Shown one piece after another: positions 1-5,818 of a stretch of 5,895 nt of DNA. The DNA is from UBA6019 sp036570145 (GTDB lineage: Bacteria; Chloroflexota; Dormibacteria; Dormibacterales; Dormibacteraceae): assembly GCA_036570145.1 (NCBI GenBank), contig DATCPJ010000175.1, forward strand, positions 1 to 5,895. The letters run 5' to 3'. Below the pieces are notes generated by a model. The model saw nothing but the letters and a program-made list of their open reading frames with translations. It searched no databases and was not told where the DNA came from. The position numbers and the translations under genes are program-made. Within the stretch, counting starts at the first letter, position 1, and each line of letters begins with the position of its first letter.

Positions 1-949
1 TCTGGAAGCCGTCTGCGAATCCGGCGCGGGCCTGTCCGGCGCCTCGCCGATCCATTTCTACATGTTTCCGCTGACGCCGGTCATCAAGCACGGCTCGGAG
101 GCGATGAAGGAGGCCTGCCTGCCCGGCCTTGCGCGGGGCGAGCTGCTGGCCGCATTCGGCGTCACCGAGCCGAGCTCCGGTTCCGACACCTCGCGGATCA
201 CGACCCGGGCCGAACGGCACGAGGGCGGCTGGGTGATCGGCGGCCAGAAGGTGTGGACGACCAACGCCGAGAACGCCCACAAGATCCTGCTCCTCGCCCG
301 CGACCAGCCGCGTGACCCGGAACATCCCTACGCGGGGATGACGCTCTTCTTCACCGACCTCGACCGATCCCGGGTGACGATCCGGAGGATCGACAAGCTC
401 GGCCGCGCGGCGGTCGACTCCAACGAGGTCTTCCTGAACGGCCTCGGCGCGGCCGACGGCGACGTCGTCGGCGAGGTGGGGAAGGGGTTCGGCTACCTCC
501 TCGACGGCCTGAACCCGGAACGGATCGTGATCGCCTTCGAGGCGATCGGCATCGGCCGGGCCGCGCTCCGGATCGCCGCCGCCTACGCCCGGGAGAGGAT
601 CGTCTTCGACCGCCCGATCGGGCAGAACCAGGCCGTCGCGCACCCGCTCGCCGCCGCCTGGGCAAAGCTCGAGGCGGCCGAGCTGCTCGCCTTCAAGGCT
701 GCCTGGCTGTTCGACCGCGGCGAGCCCTGCGCCGCGGAGGCGAACGCCGCCAAGCTGCTCGCCGCGGACGCCGGCTTCGAGGCCGCGGACGCTGCGCTCC
801 AGACCCTCGGCGGCTTCGGCTACGCGAAGGAGTACCACGTCGAGCGGCTGTGGCGAGAGGTACGCCTCTACAAGATCGCGCCCGTCTCCCAGCAGATGGT
901 GCTCAACCACCTCGCCCAGCACGTCCTCGGCCTTCCCAAGAGCTACTGA
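1..949 (+). CDS. Acyl-CoA dehydrogenase, C-terminal part (5' end outside window)
   Basis: This FAD flavoenzyme would oxidise an acyl-CoA to the trans-2-enoyl-CoA in the cytoplasm and pass electrons to ETF. The frame is open to the window edge (first full codon at 2), giving about 315 residues against a usual ~380, so roughly 65-70 N-terminal residues lie upstream. An internal ATG at 62 is not the start, because family-like sequence (GLSGASPIHFYMFPLTP) precedes and spans it. Visible signatures are the flavin-contacting VTEPSSGSD, the substrate-domain stretch GQKVWTTNAENA, and the C-terminal helical bundle with RERIVFDRPIGQNQAVAHPLA, QTLGGFGYAKEYHVERLWRE and a terminal HVLGLPKSY. The MCAD-type catalytic Glu position (in YEGTSQ) reads IAPVSQ, with Pro at 881-883. 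A Glu at 518-520 (NPERIVIA) sits where isovaleryl-CoA dehydrogenase carries its base. The family is certain; the substrate, perhaps short or branched, is inference. The stop is 122 nt before the next gene, so it may or may not share that transcript. Confidence 0.93.
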   Translation, partial: LEAVCESGAGLSGASPIHFYMFPLTPVIKHGSEAMKEACLPGLARGELLAAFGVTEPSSGSDTSRITTRAERHEGGWVIGGQKVWTTNAENAHKILLLARDQPRDPEHPYAGMTLFFTDLDRSRVTIRRIDKLGRAAVDSNEVFLNGLGAADGDVVGEVGKGFGYLLDGLNPERIVIAFEAIGIGRAALRIAAAYARERIVFDRPIGQNQAVAHPLAAAWAKLEAAELLAFKAAWLFDRGEPCAAEANAAKLLAADAGFEAADAALQTLGGFGYAKEYHVERLWREVRLYKIAPVSQQMVLNHLAQHVLGLPKSY

Positions 950-955
950 AATAAT
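947..955 (+). promoter_or_regulatory. Possible extended -10 promoter element
   Basis: TG at 947-948, one base, then AATAAT at 950-955, which matches the TATAAT consensus at five of six positions in the extended -10 arrangement. It lies in an AT-rich patch, unusual for this window, right at the dehydrogenase stop codon. A start site 6-8 nt downstream would fall near 961-963, just before the large inverted repeat, and would serve the operon beginning at 1072. No convincing -35 hexamer is visible at normal spacing. This is a single short match, so the call is tentative. Confidence 0.25.
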
Positions 956-964
956 CAAGTGGCA

Positions 965-1062
965 TGGGCCAGAAGTTCGGCGACAAAGTCAGCGAGCGAA
1001 CCCGTAGGTCACCCAGCCGGCGCTTGCGCCGGCTCGGGCATTTTCGTCGACCTTCTGGCTCA
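965..1062. repeat. Large imperfect inverted repeat (structured leader or MITE-like element)
   Basis: The arms 965-988 and 1039-1062 are complementary over 24 positions: 19 Watson-Crick pairs, 2 G-T wobbles and 3 mismatches by hand alignment. The outermost solid block is GCCAGAAG (968-975) against CTTCTGGC (1052-1059). Inside lies a second, perfect hairpin (1015-1034). It fills nearly the whole gap between the acyl-CoA dehydrogenase and the five-gene operon. It could be an RNA leader with nested stems, a bidirectional terminator, or a small non-autonomous palindromic repeat with ~24-bp terminal inverted repeats. No clear target-site duplication flanks it (only a weak shared GGC). The complementarity is seen directly; the role is unknown. 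Confidence 0.7.
1012..1044 (+). terminator. Candidate intrinsic terminator or attenuator hairpin
   Basis: A perfect 9-bp GC-rich stem (AGCCGGCGC at 1015-1023, GCGCCGGCT at 1026-1034) closes on TT. Past a bulged C1035, the stem extends by CCC (1012-1014) with GGG (1036-1038). A short T run, TTTT at 1041-1044, follows at once. This is an acceptable intrinsic terminator for a high-GC genome. It lies 62 nt past the dehydrogenase stop and 38 nt before the next start, so it could end the upstream transcript or attenuate the operon. The T run is also part of the outer arm of the 965-1062 repeat, so the two folds compete in part for those bases. Confidence 0.5.
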
Positions 1063-1071
1063 GGCCGCTAG

Positions 1072-3210
1072 GTGAGCGAGGCCTCGACGACGCGGCTGGA
1101 GAGACGCGCACGGATCGAGGCGATGCTCAACCCCTCGTCGCTGGCGCTTGTCGGTGCCACCGAAAACTCGGCCTGGAGCACCGCCCTGGTCGGCAACCTC
1201 CGCGGCCACGGCTACGAGGGCCGGCTGCACCTCGTCAACCCCCGTCACGGCACCCAGTTCGGGCTGCCCTGCCATCCTTCGGTCAGGGCGATCGGGGAGC
1301 CGGTCGACTGCGCTTACGTGATGACCGGCTCTGACGCGGTTCCCGGGGTCATCGACGACCTCGCGGCCGCCGGAACCGGGGGCGCCGTCCTCCTCACCGC
1401 CGGCTACCGGGAGACCGGGCCGGAGGGCGCCGAGCGCGAGCTTGCCCTGGTCGCCCAGTGCGAGCGGAGCGGGATCGTCCTCCAGGGACCGAACTGCCTC
1501 GGCTTCATCAACTACCGGCGGGGGATCGCCGCCCACGCCCTGCCGGTGCCCGGTCCGCTGCTCGCCGGCCGCGTCGGACTGCTGACCCAGAGCGGGGCCA
1601 TGCTGCTCCACCTCCACCGGCTCGCCCAGAACCGCGCCATCGGCCTCTCCCACCTGATCTCGAGCGGCAACGAGGCGATGCTGGACGCCAACGACTTCAT
1701 CGATCACCTGCTCGACGACCCCGGGACAACGGTGATCGGAGCCCTCCTCGAGGGCATCCGCGATCCCCAGCGGTTCCTTTCCGTCGCCGATCGGGCGCTC
1801 AAGCTTGGAAAGCCGCTGGTGGTGCTCAAGGTCGGCGGCTCGGCGGCGGGGGCGCGCTCGGCCACCGCCCACACCGGCGCCCTCGCCGTCGAGGACCGGG
1901 TCGTCGATGCGGTTTTCCAGCAGAAGGGCGTGCTCCGGGTGGGCAGCATCGAAGAGCTCGTCGAAACCTCGGCCCTGCTGGCCGCCGAGCGGCTGCCGGA
2001 GGGCCGGCGGGTGGCGATGCTGACAGCCTCCGGCGGCGCCTGCGGCGTCCTCGCCGACCTCGCCCAGGACACCCGGCTCGAGGTCCCCGACTTCGGGCCG
2101 GCGACGAAGGCGGCGCTTGCCGAGATCCTGCCCGGCTTCGGGACGCCGCAGAACCCGCTCGACACGACCGGCCTCATCGTCCAGGACATCTCGCTGCTGC
2201 CCCGCTCCTTCGCTGCGATCGCCGCCGACCCCGTCTTCGACTCCGTCCTGGTCGTCTGGGACCCGCCCCGCGACGAAGGGTTGAACCCGGAGCGGACCGA
2301 GTCGCGCCTTGCGGCCGTCGCCGAGGCCGTGAGGAGCAGTCCCATCCCGGCCTTCCTCACCTCCTACGTGGCAGGCGAGCTGACCGCGTTCGGGAGGGAC
2401 GCCGTCCTTCGCCACGAGGTTCACTTCGCGAACGGGATGACCCTTGCTGTGGCAGCTCTGGATGCCGCGGTCGGGTACGTCGAGACCCGGCGGCGGCTGC
2501 TGACCAAGGGCGTGCCGACGCCCCGCGCCCCGCTCGGGCAGCTTCCCGGCAAAGGAGCACTTTCGGAACGGGAGAGCATGCGCCTGCTCGCCCGCCACGG
2601 CGTGCCAGTGCCAGTCGAGCGGATCGCCCGCAGCCCGCTGGAGGCGGCCCGCCACGCTCGCGAGGCAGGCTTTCCGGTGGTCGTCAAGGTGAGCTCGCCC
2701 GACATTCCCCACAAGACCGAGGCGGGGGCGGTCCGGCTCCAGGTGCTGACCGCCGACGAGGCCGCGACCGCCTACCGGGAGGTCCTCGCCGCCGCGGCCC
2801 TGAACGCACCCGGCGCGCGCATCGACGGGGTGCTCGTGACCCGCCACATCTTTCCCGTCGCGGAGCTCATAGCGGGGATCGTGGCCGATCCCCAGTTCGG
2901 ACCACTCCTTCTCGTCGGCCTGGGCGGGATCTTCGTCGAGGTGCTCGACGACTTCGCGCTCCGGATGCCACCGATCGACTTCGACGATGCCGTCGACATG
3001 CTGAGCGAGCTTCGCGGCAAGGCGGTGCTGGAGGGAGCCCGCGGGATGCCGCGAGCCGACCTCCACGCGGCGGCCGCGTGCCTGGTCCGCCTCGGCCGCC
3101 TTGCCGTCGAGCTGGGCAGCCGGTTGGTGGCGGTCGACGTCAACCCCCTCTTCGTCCTCGCCGACGGTGAGGGCGTGCTCGCCGGCGATGCGCTGGTGGT
3201 TCTCAAGTGA
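1072..3210 (+). CDS. Acyl-CoA synthetase, NDP-forming (fused alpha-beta, acetate-CoA ligase family)
   Basis: This 712-residue cytoplasmic enzyme interconverts acyl-CoA + ADP + Pi with free acid + ATP + CoA, as in ADP-forming acetyl-CoA synthetases. Domains in order: CoA-binding Rossmann fold (about 17-140, with PSSLALVGATEN and GPNCLGF), two succinyl-CoA-ligase-like domains (about 160-300 and 310-470), and a C-terminal ATP-grasp domain (about 490-712). His267 in TAHTGAL matches the phosphohistidine loop (HAGA in succinyl-CoA synthetase alpha). ATP-grasp signatures are VVKVSSPDIPHKTEAGAV (His547 is probably the second relay histidine), the glycine-rich LLVGLGGIFVEVLDDF and VDVNPLF. Length and order fit the single-chain family. 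The frame is closed by TAG at 1069-1071, so GTG 1072 is the most upstream start possible. It has no clear Shine-Dalgarno; ATG 1123, preceded by GAGG, is an alternative that would remove 17 residues. It overlaps the next gene by 4 nt. Acyl specificity and physiological direction cannot be read. Confidence 0.91.
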   Translation: MSEASTTRLERRARIEAMLNPSSLALVGATENSAWSTALVGNLRGHGYEGRLHLVNPRHGTQFGLPCHPSVRAIGEPVDCAYVMTGSDAVPGVIDDLAAAGTGGAVLLTAGYRETGPEGAERELALVAQCERSGIVLQGPNCLGFINYRRGIAAHALPVPGPLLAGRVGLLTQSGAMLLHLHRLAQNRAIGLSHLISSGNEAMLDANDFIDHLLDDPGTTVIGALLEGIRDPQRFLSVADRALKLGKPLVVLKVGGSAAGARSATAHTGALAVEDRVVDAVFQQKGVLRVGSIEELVETSALLAAERLPEGRRVAMLTASGGACGVLADLAQDTRLEVPDFGPATKAALAEILPGFGTPQNPLDTTGLIVQDISLLPRSFAAIAADPVFDSVLVVWDPPRDEGLNPERTESRLAAVAEAVRSSPIPAFLTSYVAGELTAFGRDAVLRHEVHFANGMTLAVAALDAAVGYVETRRRLLTKGVPTPRAPLGQLPGKGALSERESMRLLARHGVPVPVERIARSPLEAARHAREAGFPVVVKVSSPDIPHKTEAGAVRLQVLTADEAATAYREVLAAAALNAPGARIDGVLVTRHIFPVAELIAGIVADPQFGPLLLVGLGGIFVEVLDDFALRMPPIDFDDAVDMLSELRGKAVLEGARGMPRADLHAAAACLVRLGRLAVELGSRLVAVDVNPLFVLADGEGVLAGDALVVLK

Positions 3211-4355
3211 CCCGGTCCCGGCTGGGTGCGATCGTCGGCGTCGCCGAGTCCGACCTGGGTGTCGTCGGTCCGGATCGGACGGTTTTCCAGCTCCAGGCGC
3301 AGGCCGCCAAGGCGGCGCTGGAGGAGGCGGGCTTGACGCTGCACGACGTGGACGGCGTCTTCAGCGCCGGCGGCGACGGCTTCAGCCCAACCATGGCGAT
3401 CGCCGAGTACCTGGGCATCACGCCTCGCTGGACCGACGGCACCAATATCGGCGGCTCCTCCTTCGACGCCCACGTCGGCCACGCCGTCACCGCGATCCGC
3501 GCCGGCCACTGCGAGGTCGCCCTGATCACCTATGGGTCCACTCAGCGCTCGCTTCGCTCGCGCAGCCTGGCGCGCTCCGGTGAAGTGCGCGGGCCGGCGC
3601 AGTTCGAGATGCTCTGGGGCCTGCCGCTGCCGGTCGGCGCCTACGCGCTCGCCGCGACTCGGCACATGCACCGGTACGGCACCACCGCCGAGCAGCTGGC
3701 CGAGGTGGCGGTCGCTACACGCGCCTGGGCGGCGCTCAACCCGAAGGCGTACTTCCGCGACCCGATCACGGTCGCGGACGTGCTCGCATCACCGATGATC
3801 TCCTCACCGCTCCACCTGCTCGACTGCTGCCTGGTAACCGACGGCGGCGGCGCGGTGGTGGTCACCTCGGAGGCCGTGGCCGCCTCAACCCGGAAGCCGC
3901 CGGTCTGGGTCCTCGGCCACGGCGAAGCGCACACCCACCTGGCGATCGCCAGCATGCCCGACCTCACCGTCACCCCGGCGGCCCTGAGCGGCCCGGTCGC
4001 GATGGGGATGGCCGGTGTCGGCCATGCCGAGCTTGACGTCGTCGAGCTCTACGACTCGTTCACCATCACCGTGATCGAGACCCTCGAGTCGCTCGGCTTC
4101 TGCGGCCCGGGCGAGGGCGGCCCCTTCGTCGCCGGGCAGCGCACCGCGCCGGGTGGCGACTTCCCGCTCAACACCAACGGCGGCGGCCTGTCCTACTGTC
4201 ATCCCGGGATGTATGGCATCTTCCTGCTCATCGAGGCGACCCGCCAGCTTCGCGGCGAGCGGGGAGAGGCGCAGGTCCCGGGCGCCCGGCTGGCCCTCGT
4301 CAACGGCACCGGCGGCGTCCTCAGCAGCTGCGCTACGGTGGTCCTCGGCGTATGA
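3207..4355 (+). CDS. Thiolase-fold protein (SCP-x/lipid-transfer type) lacking catalytic Cys; possible acyl-CoA aldolase
   Basis: This 382-residue thiolase-superfamily protein would act on a 3-oxo- or 3-hydroxyacyl-CoA in the cytoplasm. The two thiolase halves are visible: an N-terminal part with AAKAALEEAGLTLHDVDGVF (33-52) and a nucleophile-loop region NIGGSSFDAHVGHA (80-93); and a C-terminal part with VVELYDSFTITVIETLESLGF (278-298), GGGLSYCHPGMYG (325-337) and NGTGGVLSS (366-374). The usual nucleophilic Cys is missing (Gly83 or Ser84 there), and the C-terminal active-site Cys is replaced around Asn366. The HP of the GHP motif remains as His332. Tyr282 and Tyr330 are well placed to be functional. 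GTG start, 4-nt GTGA overlap with the synthetase gene, 4-nt ATGA overlap with the DUF35 gene. Thiolase-like proteins next to DUF35 genes usually work as a complex. In the steroid pathway such a pair (Ltp2-ChsH2) is a retro-aldolase. The fold is secure; the reaction is inferred. It could instead be a non-catalytic or condensing paralogue. Confidence 0.88.
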   Translation: MTRSRLGAIVGVAESDLGVVGPDRTVFQLQAQAAKAALEEAGLTLHDVDGVFSAGGDGFSPTMAIAEYLGITPRWTDGTNIGGSSFDAHVGHAVTAIRAGHCEVALITYGSTQRSLRSRSLARSGEVRGPAQFEMLWGLPLPVGAYALAATRHMHRYGTTAEQLAEVAVATRAWAALNPKAYFRDPITVADVLASPMISSPLHLLDCCLVTDGGGAVVVTSEAVAASTRKPPVWVLGHGEAHTHLAIASMPDLTVTPAALSGPVAMGMAGVGHAELDVVELYDSFTITVIETLESLGFCGPGEGGPFVAGQRTAPGGDFPLNTNGGGLSYCHPGMYGIFLLIEATRQLRGERGEAQVPGARLALVNGTGGVLSSCATVVLGV

Positions 4356-4744
4356 ATGAGCGCCCCTTCCCGGTCCCCGACCGGGACACCGCGCCCTTCT
4401 GGGAGGGCACCCGGCAGGGCGAGCTCCGGATCCAGCGCTGCTCCGCCTGTGGCCGCCACGTCTTCTACCCCCGCGCCCTCTGCCCGCACTGCATGGCCGA
4501 CTCGCTGGAGTGGATCGTGGCCACCGGCAAGGGCATCGTCTACTCCTTCACGGAGGTCCATCGGACGAGCGATGAGTTCCGCGCCGAGGTGCCCTTCGCG
4601 GTCGGGTTGATCGAGCTCGCGGAAGGCGTTCGCATGATGGCCCGGCTCGACGTTGCGAAGCCGGTGGTCGGGATGGCTGTTCGGGTCGTGTTCAACCGGG
4701 TGAGCGAGGAGCTGTCGCTGCCCCATTTCAAGGAGGCGGAGTAG
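4352..4744 (+). CDS. DUF35 zinc-ribbon / OB-fold acyl-CoA-binding partner protein
   Basis: This 130-residue protein has the two-part DUF35 architecture. An N-terminal helix (about 8-27, with DTAPFWEGTRQGELRIQRC) leads into a rubredoxin-like zinc ribbon. Zn ligands are Cys30, Cys33, Cys44 and Cys47 (CSAC, ten residues, CPHC). An OB-fold follows (about 52-128, with GKGIVYSFTEVHR and VPFAVGLIELAEGVRMMARL). Members of this family are partners of thiolase-fold enzymes, as in the archaeal thiolase/HMG-CoA synthase complex and ChsH2-Ltp2, where the OB-fold helps bind the CoA ester. All four Cys are intact and the length is typical, so it is complete. It starts within the preceding thiolase-like gene's stop (ATGA), as expected for a stoichiometric partner, and ends directly against the next start. 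Its partner is inferred from adjacency. Confidence 0.94.
   Translation: MNERPFPVPDRDTAPFWEGTRQGELRIQRCSACGRHVFYPRALCPHCMADSLEWIVATGKGIVYSFTEVHRTSDEFRAEVPFAVGLIELAEGVRMMARLDVAKPVVGMAVRVVFNRVSEELSLPHFKEAE
4730..4736 (+). promoter_or_regulatory. Strong Shine-Dalgarno for the SDR gene
   Basis: AAGGAGG lies in the last codons of the DUF35 gene, 8 nt before the GTG at 4745. It is the only strong ribosome-binding site in the window and fixes the SDR start. The other operon starts lack a clear one and probably depend on translational coupling. The SDR may therefore be translated more strongly than its neighbours, which is inference. Confidence 0.8.
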
Positions 4745-5500
4745 GTGACGAGATTCGAAGGCAAGGTCGCGGTCATCACCGGGAGCGGCCGCGGCATCGG
4801 CGCCGCCACCGCCGCCCGGCTGGCCCGCGAGGGCGCGGCGGTGGTTGTCTCCGACATGGACGCCAAGGCGACCGCGGAGACCGCTGACAGAATCGCCGGC
4901 GAGCACGGCAAGGCCAAGGGCATCCCCGCCGACGTGACCGATCGGGAGTCGGTCGAGAACCTCGTCAAAGGCACTGTCGACGCCTTCGGCAGGCTCGACG
5001 TCCTGGTCTGCTGCGCGGGGATCATCCGCGACAACCTGATCTACAAGATGACCGACGAGGACTGGGACGGGGTGATCGACACCCACCTCAAGGGCACCTT
5101 CTTCGCCGCTCGTGAGGCGCAGAAGGTGATGGTGCCGCAGAAGTACGGCCGGATGGTGTTCATGAGCTCCACCTCGGCTCTCGGCAATCGCGGCCAGACC
5201 AACTACTCGACCGCCAAGGCGGGCCTTCAGGGCATGGCCCGCACCCTCGCGATCGAGCTCGGCCGCTACAACATCACGGTCAACGCCATCGCCCCCGGCT
5301 TCATCGAGACCGCGATGACCAGGCAGACGGCGGACCGCATGGGGATGGACTTCGAGCAGTTCAAGCAGGGCGCCGCTACCCAGATCCCGGTCGCGCGGAT
5401 CGGCCAGCCGGAGGACATCGCGGCCGCCGTCGCCTACCTGGCGAGCGAGGAGGCGGGCTTCGTCAGCGGCCAGACCCTGTATGTGCGGGGTGGCCCCTAA
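4745..5500 (+). CDS. SDR-family dehydrogenase, probable (3R)-3-hydroxyacyl-CoA dehydrogenase / FabG-like
   Basis: This 251-residue classical short-chain dehydrogenase/reductase probably interconverts a 3-hydroxyacyl and a 3-oxoacyl thioester in the cytoplasm. Visible parts: the cofactor loop TGSGRGIG (12-19), Asp37 at the end of beta-2 (VVVSDMD), ADV (62-64), CCAG (89-92, the NNAG position), catalytic Ser141, Tyr154 and Lys158 (YSTAK), the IAPGFIETAMT stretch (182-192), and the C-terminal GQTLYVRGGP. Asp37 is the residue that usually selects NAD(H) over NADP(H). The Asn of the N-S-Y-K tetrad is His114 (THLKG), as in the HLRG of MFE-2-type hydroxyacyl-CoA dehydrogenases. That, and the CoA-ester neighbours, favour a catabolic acyl-CoA role over FabG in fatty-acid synthesis. 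The GTG start abuts the DUF35 stop and has a strong Shine-Dalgarno 8 nt upstream. Length is typical and complete. Substrate is unknown. Confidence 0.95.
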   Translation: MTRFEGKVAVITGSGRGIGAATAARLAREGAAVVVSDMDAKATAETADRIAGEHGKAKGIPADVTDRESVENLVKGTVDAFGRLDVLVCCAGIIRDNLIYKMTDEDWDGVIDTHLKGTFFAAREAQKVMVPQKYGRMVFMSSTSALGNRGQTNYSTAKAGLQGMARTLAIELGRYNITVNAIAPGFIETAMTRQTADRMGMDFEQFKQGAATQIPVARIGQPEDIAAAVAYLASEEAGFVSGQTLYVRGGP

Positions 5501-5801
5501 ACCTCTCGGTTGGGAGGCGATCGGCGACGCGGGCTCGATCCGCGTCGTCGGCCTCCGGCTGGCGCCGGGCCAGCACGTGCAGGAGCACCGCAACGCAATC
5601 CCGGTCGCCGTGATCGTCACCGAGGGCGCCCTCCATTTCTCGGACGGGACGCACACCGGAGTGGTTGAGGCCGGCGGCCTCTTCCTGATCAACCCGGGCG
5701 AGAAGCACACCTATTGGGCGGATGCCGAGACGGCCGCCTATATGGTCTTCAGCGGGCTGCCGGGCGTGAAGGCTCGACCCTGGAGCCTGCGCGAGCGGTA
5801 G
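5481..5801 (+). CDS. Small single-domain cupin protein
   Basis: This 106-residue protein is one cupin beta-barrel. Motif 1 region: LAPGQHVQEHRNAIPVAVIVTEG (27-49). Motif 2 region: GGLFLINPGEKHTYW (65-79). Possible metal ligands are His32, His36 and His76. The second His of the classical HxH is Asn38 and the motif-1 Glu is not at its usual spacing, so metal binding may be weak or altered. The family includes small isomerases, dioxygenases, thioesterase-like and ligand-sensing proteins, and the sequence does not say which. ATG 5481 lies inside the end of the SDR gene (20-nt overlap). GTG 5490, still in frame, is an alternative giving an 11-nt overlap. Neither has a good Shine-Dalgarno, so coupling to SDR translation is likely. 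It is the last gene of the operon. The frame is real, given the full barrel pattern; the function is unassigned. Confidence 0.85.
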   Translation: MCGVAPKPLGWEAIGDAGSIRVVGLRLAPGQHVQEHRNAIPVAVIVTEGALHFSDGTHTGVVEAGGLFLINPGEKHTYWADAETAAYMVFSGLPGVKARPWSLRER

Positions 5802-5818
5802 GCGCAGCATGCCCCCTC

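Noticed and set aside
1060..3066. A 668-codon open frame on the minus strand opposite the synthetase gene
   Set aside because: It mirrors the codon bias of the + strand gene, has low-complexity composition and no recognisable domain. The + strand frame has full family motifs.
1458..3170. A 570-codon + strand frame inside the synthetase gene
   Set aside because: Its product is almost all Arg, Pro, Gly and Ala, the signature of a frame-shifted reading of a GC-rich gene.
3545..3563. Repetitive GCTCGC-TTC-GCTCGC motif inside the thiolase-like gene, considered as a REP-like insertion
   Set aside because: It stays in frame, encodes a Ser/Arg-rich loop following the ITYGST segment, and is not self-complementary. 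It is probably ordinary coding sequence.
3101..3583. A 160-codon + strand frame bridging the synthetase-thiolase junction, considered as a possible frameshifted fusion
   Set aside because: Both flanking genes are complete with proper ends and a GTGA overlap. The bridging frame is Arg-rich with no domain.
4199..5710. A 503-codon open frame on the minus strand across the DUF35, SDR and cupin genes
   Set aside because: It runs opposite three well-supported genes with clear motifs. Long antisense frames are expected in DNA this GC-rich.
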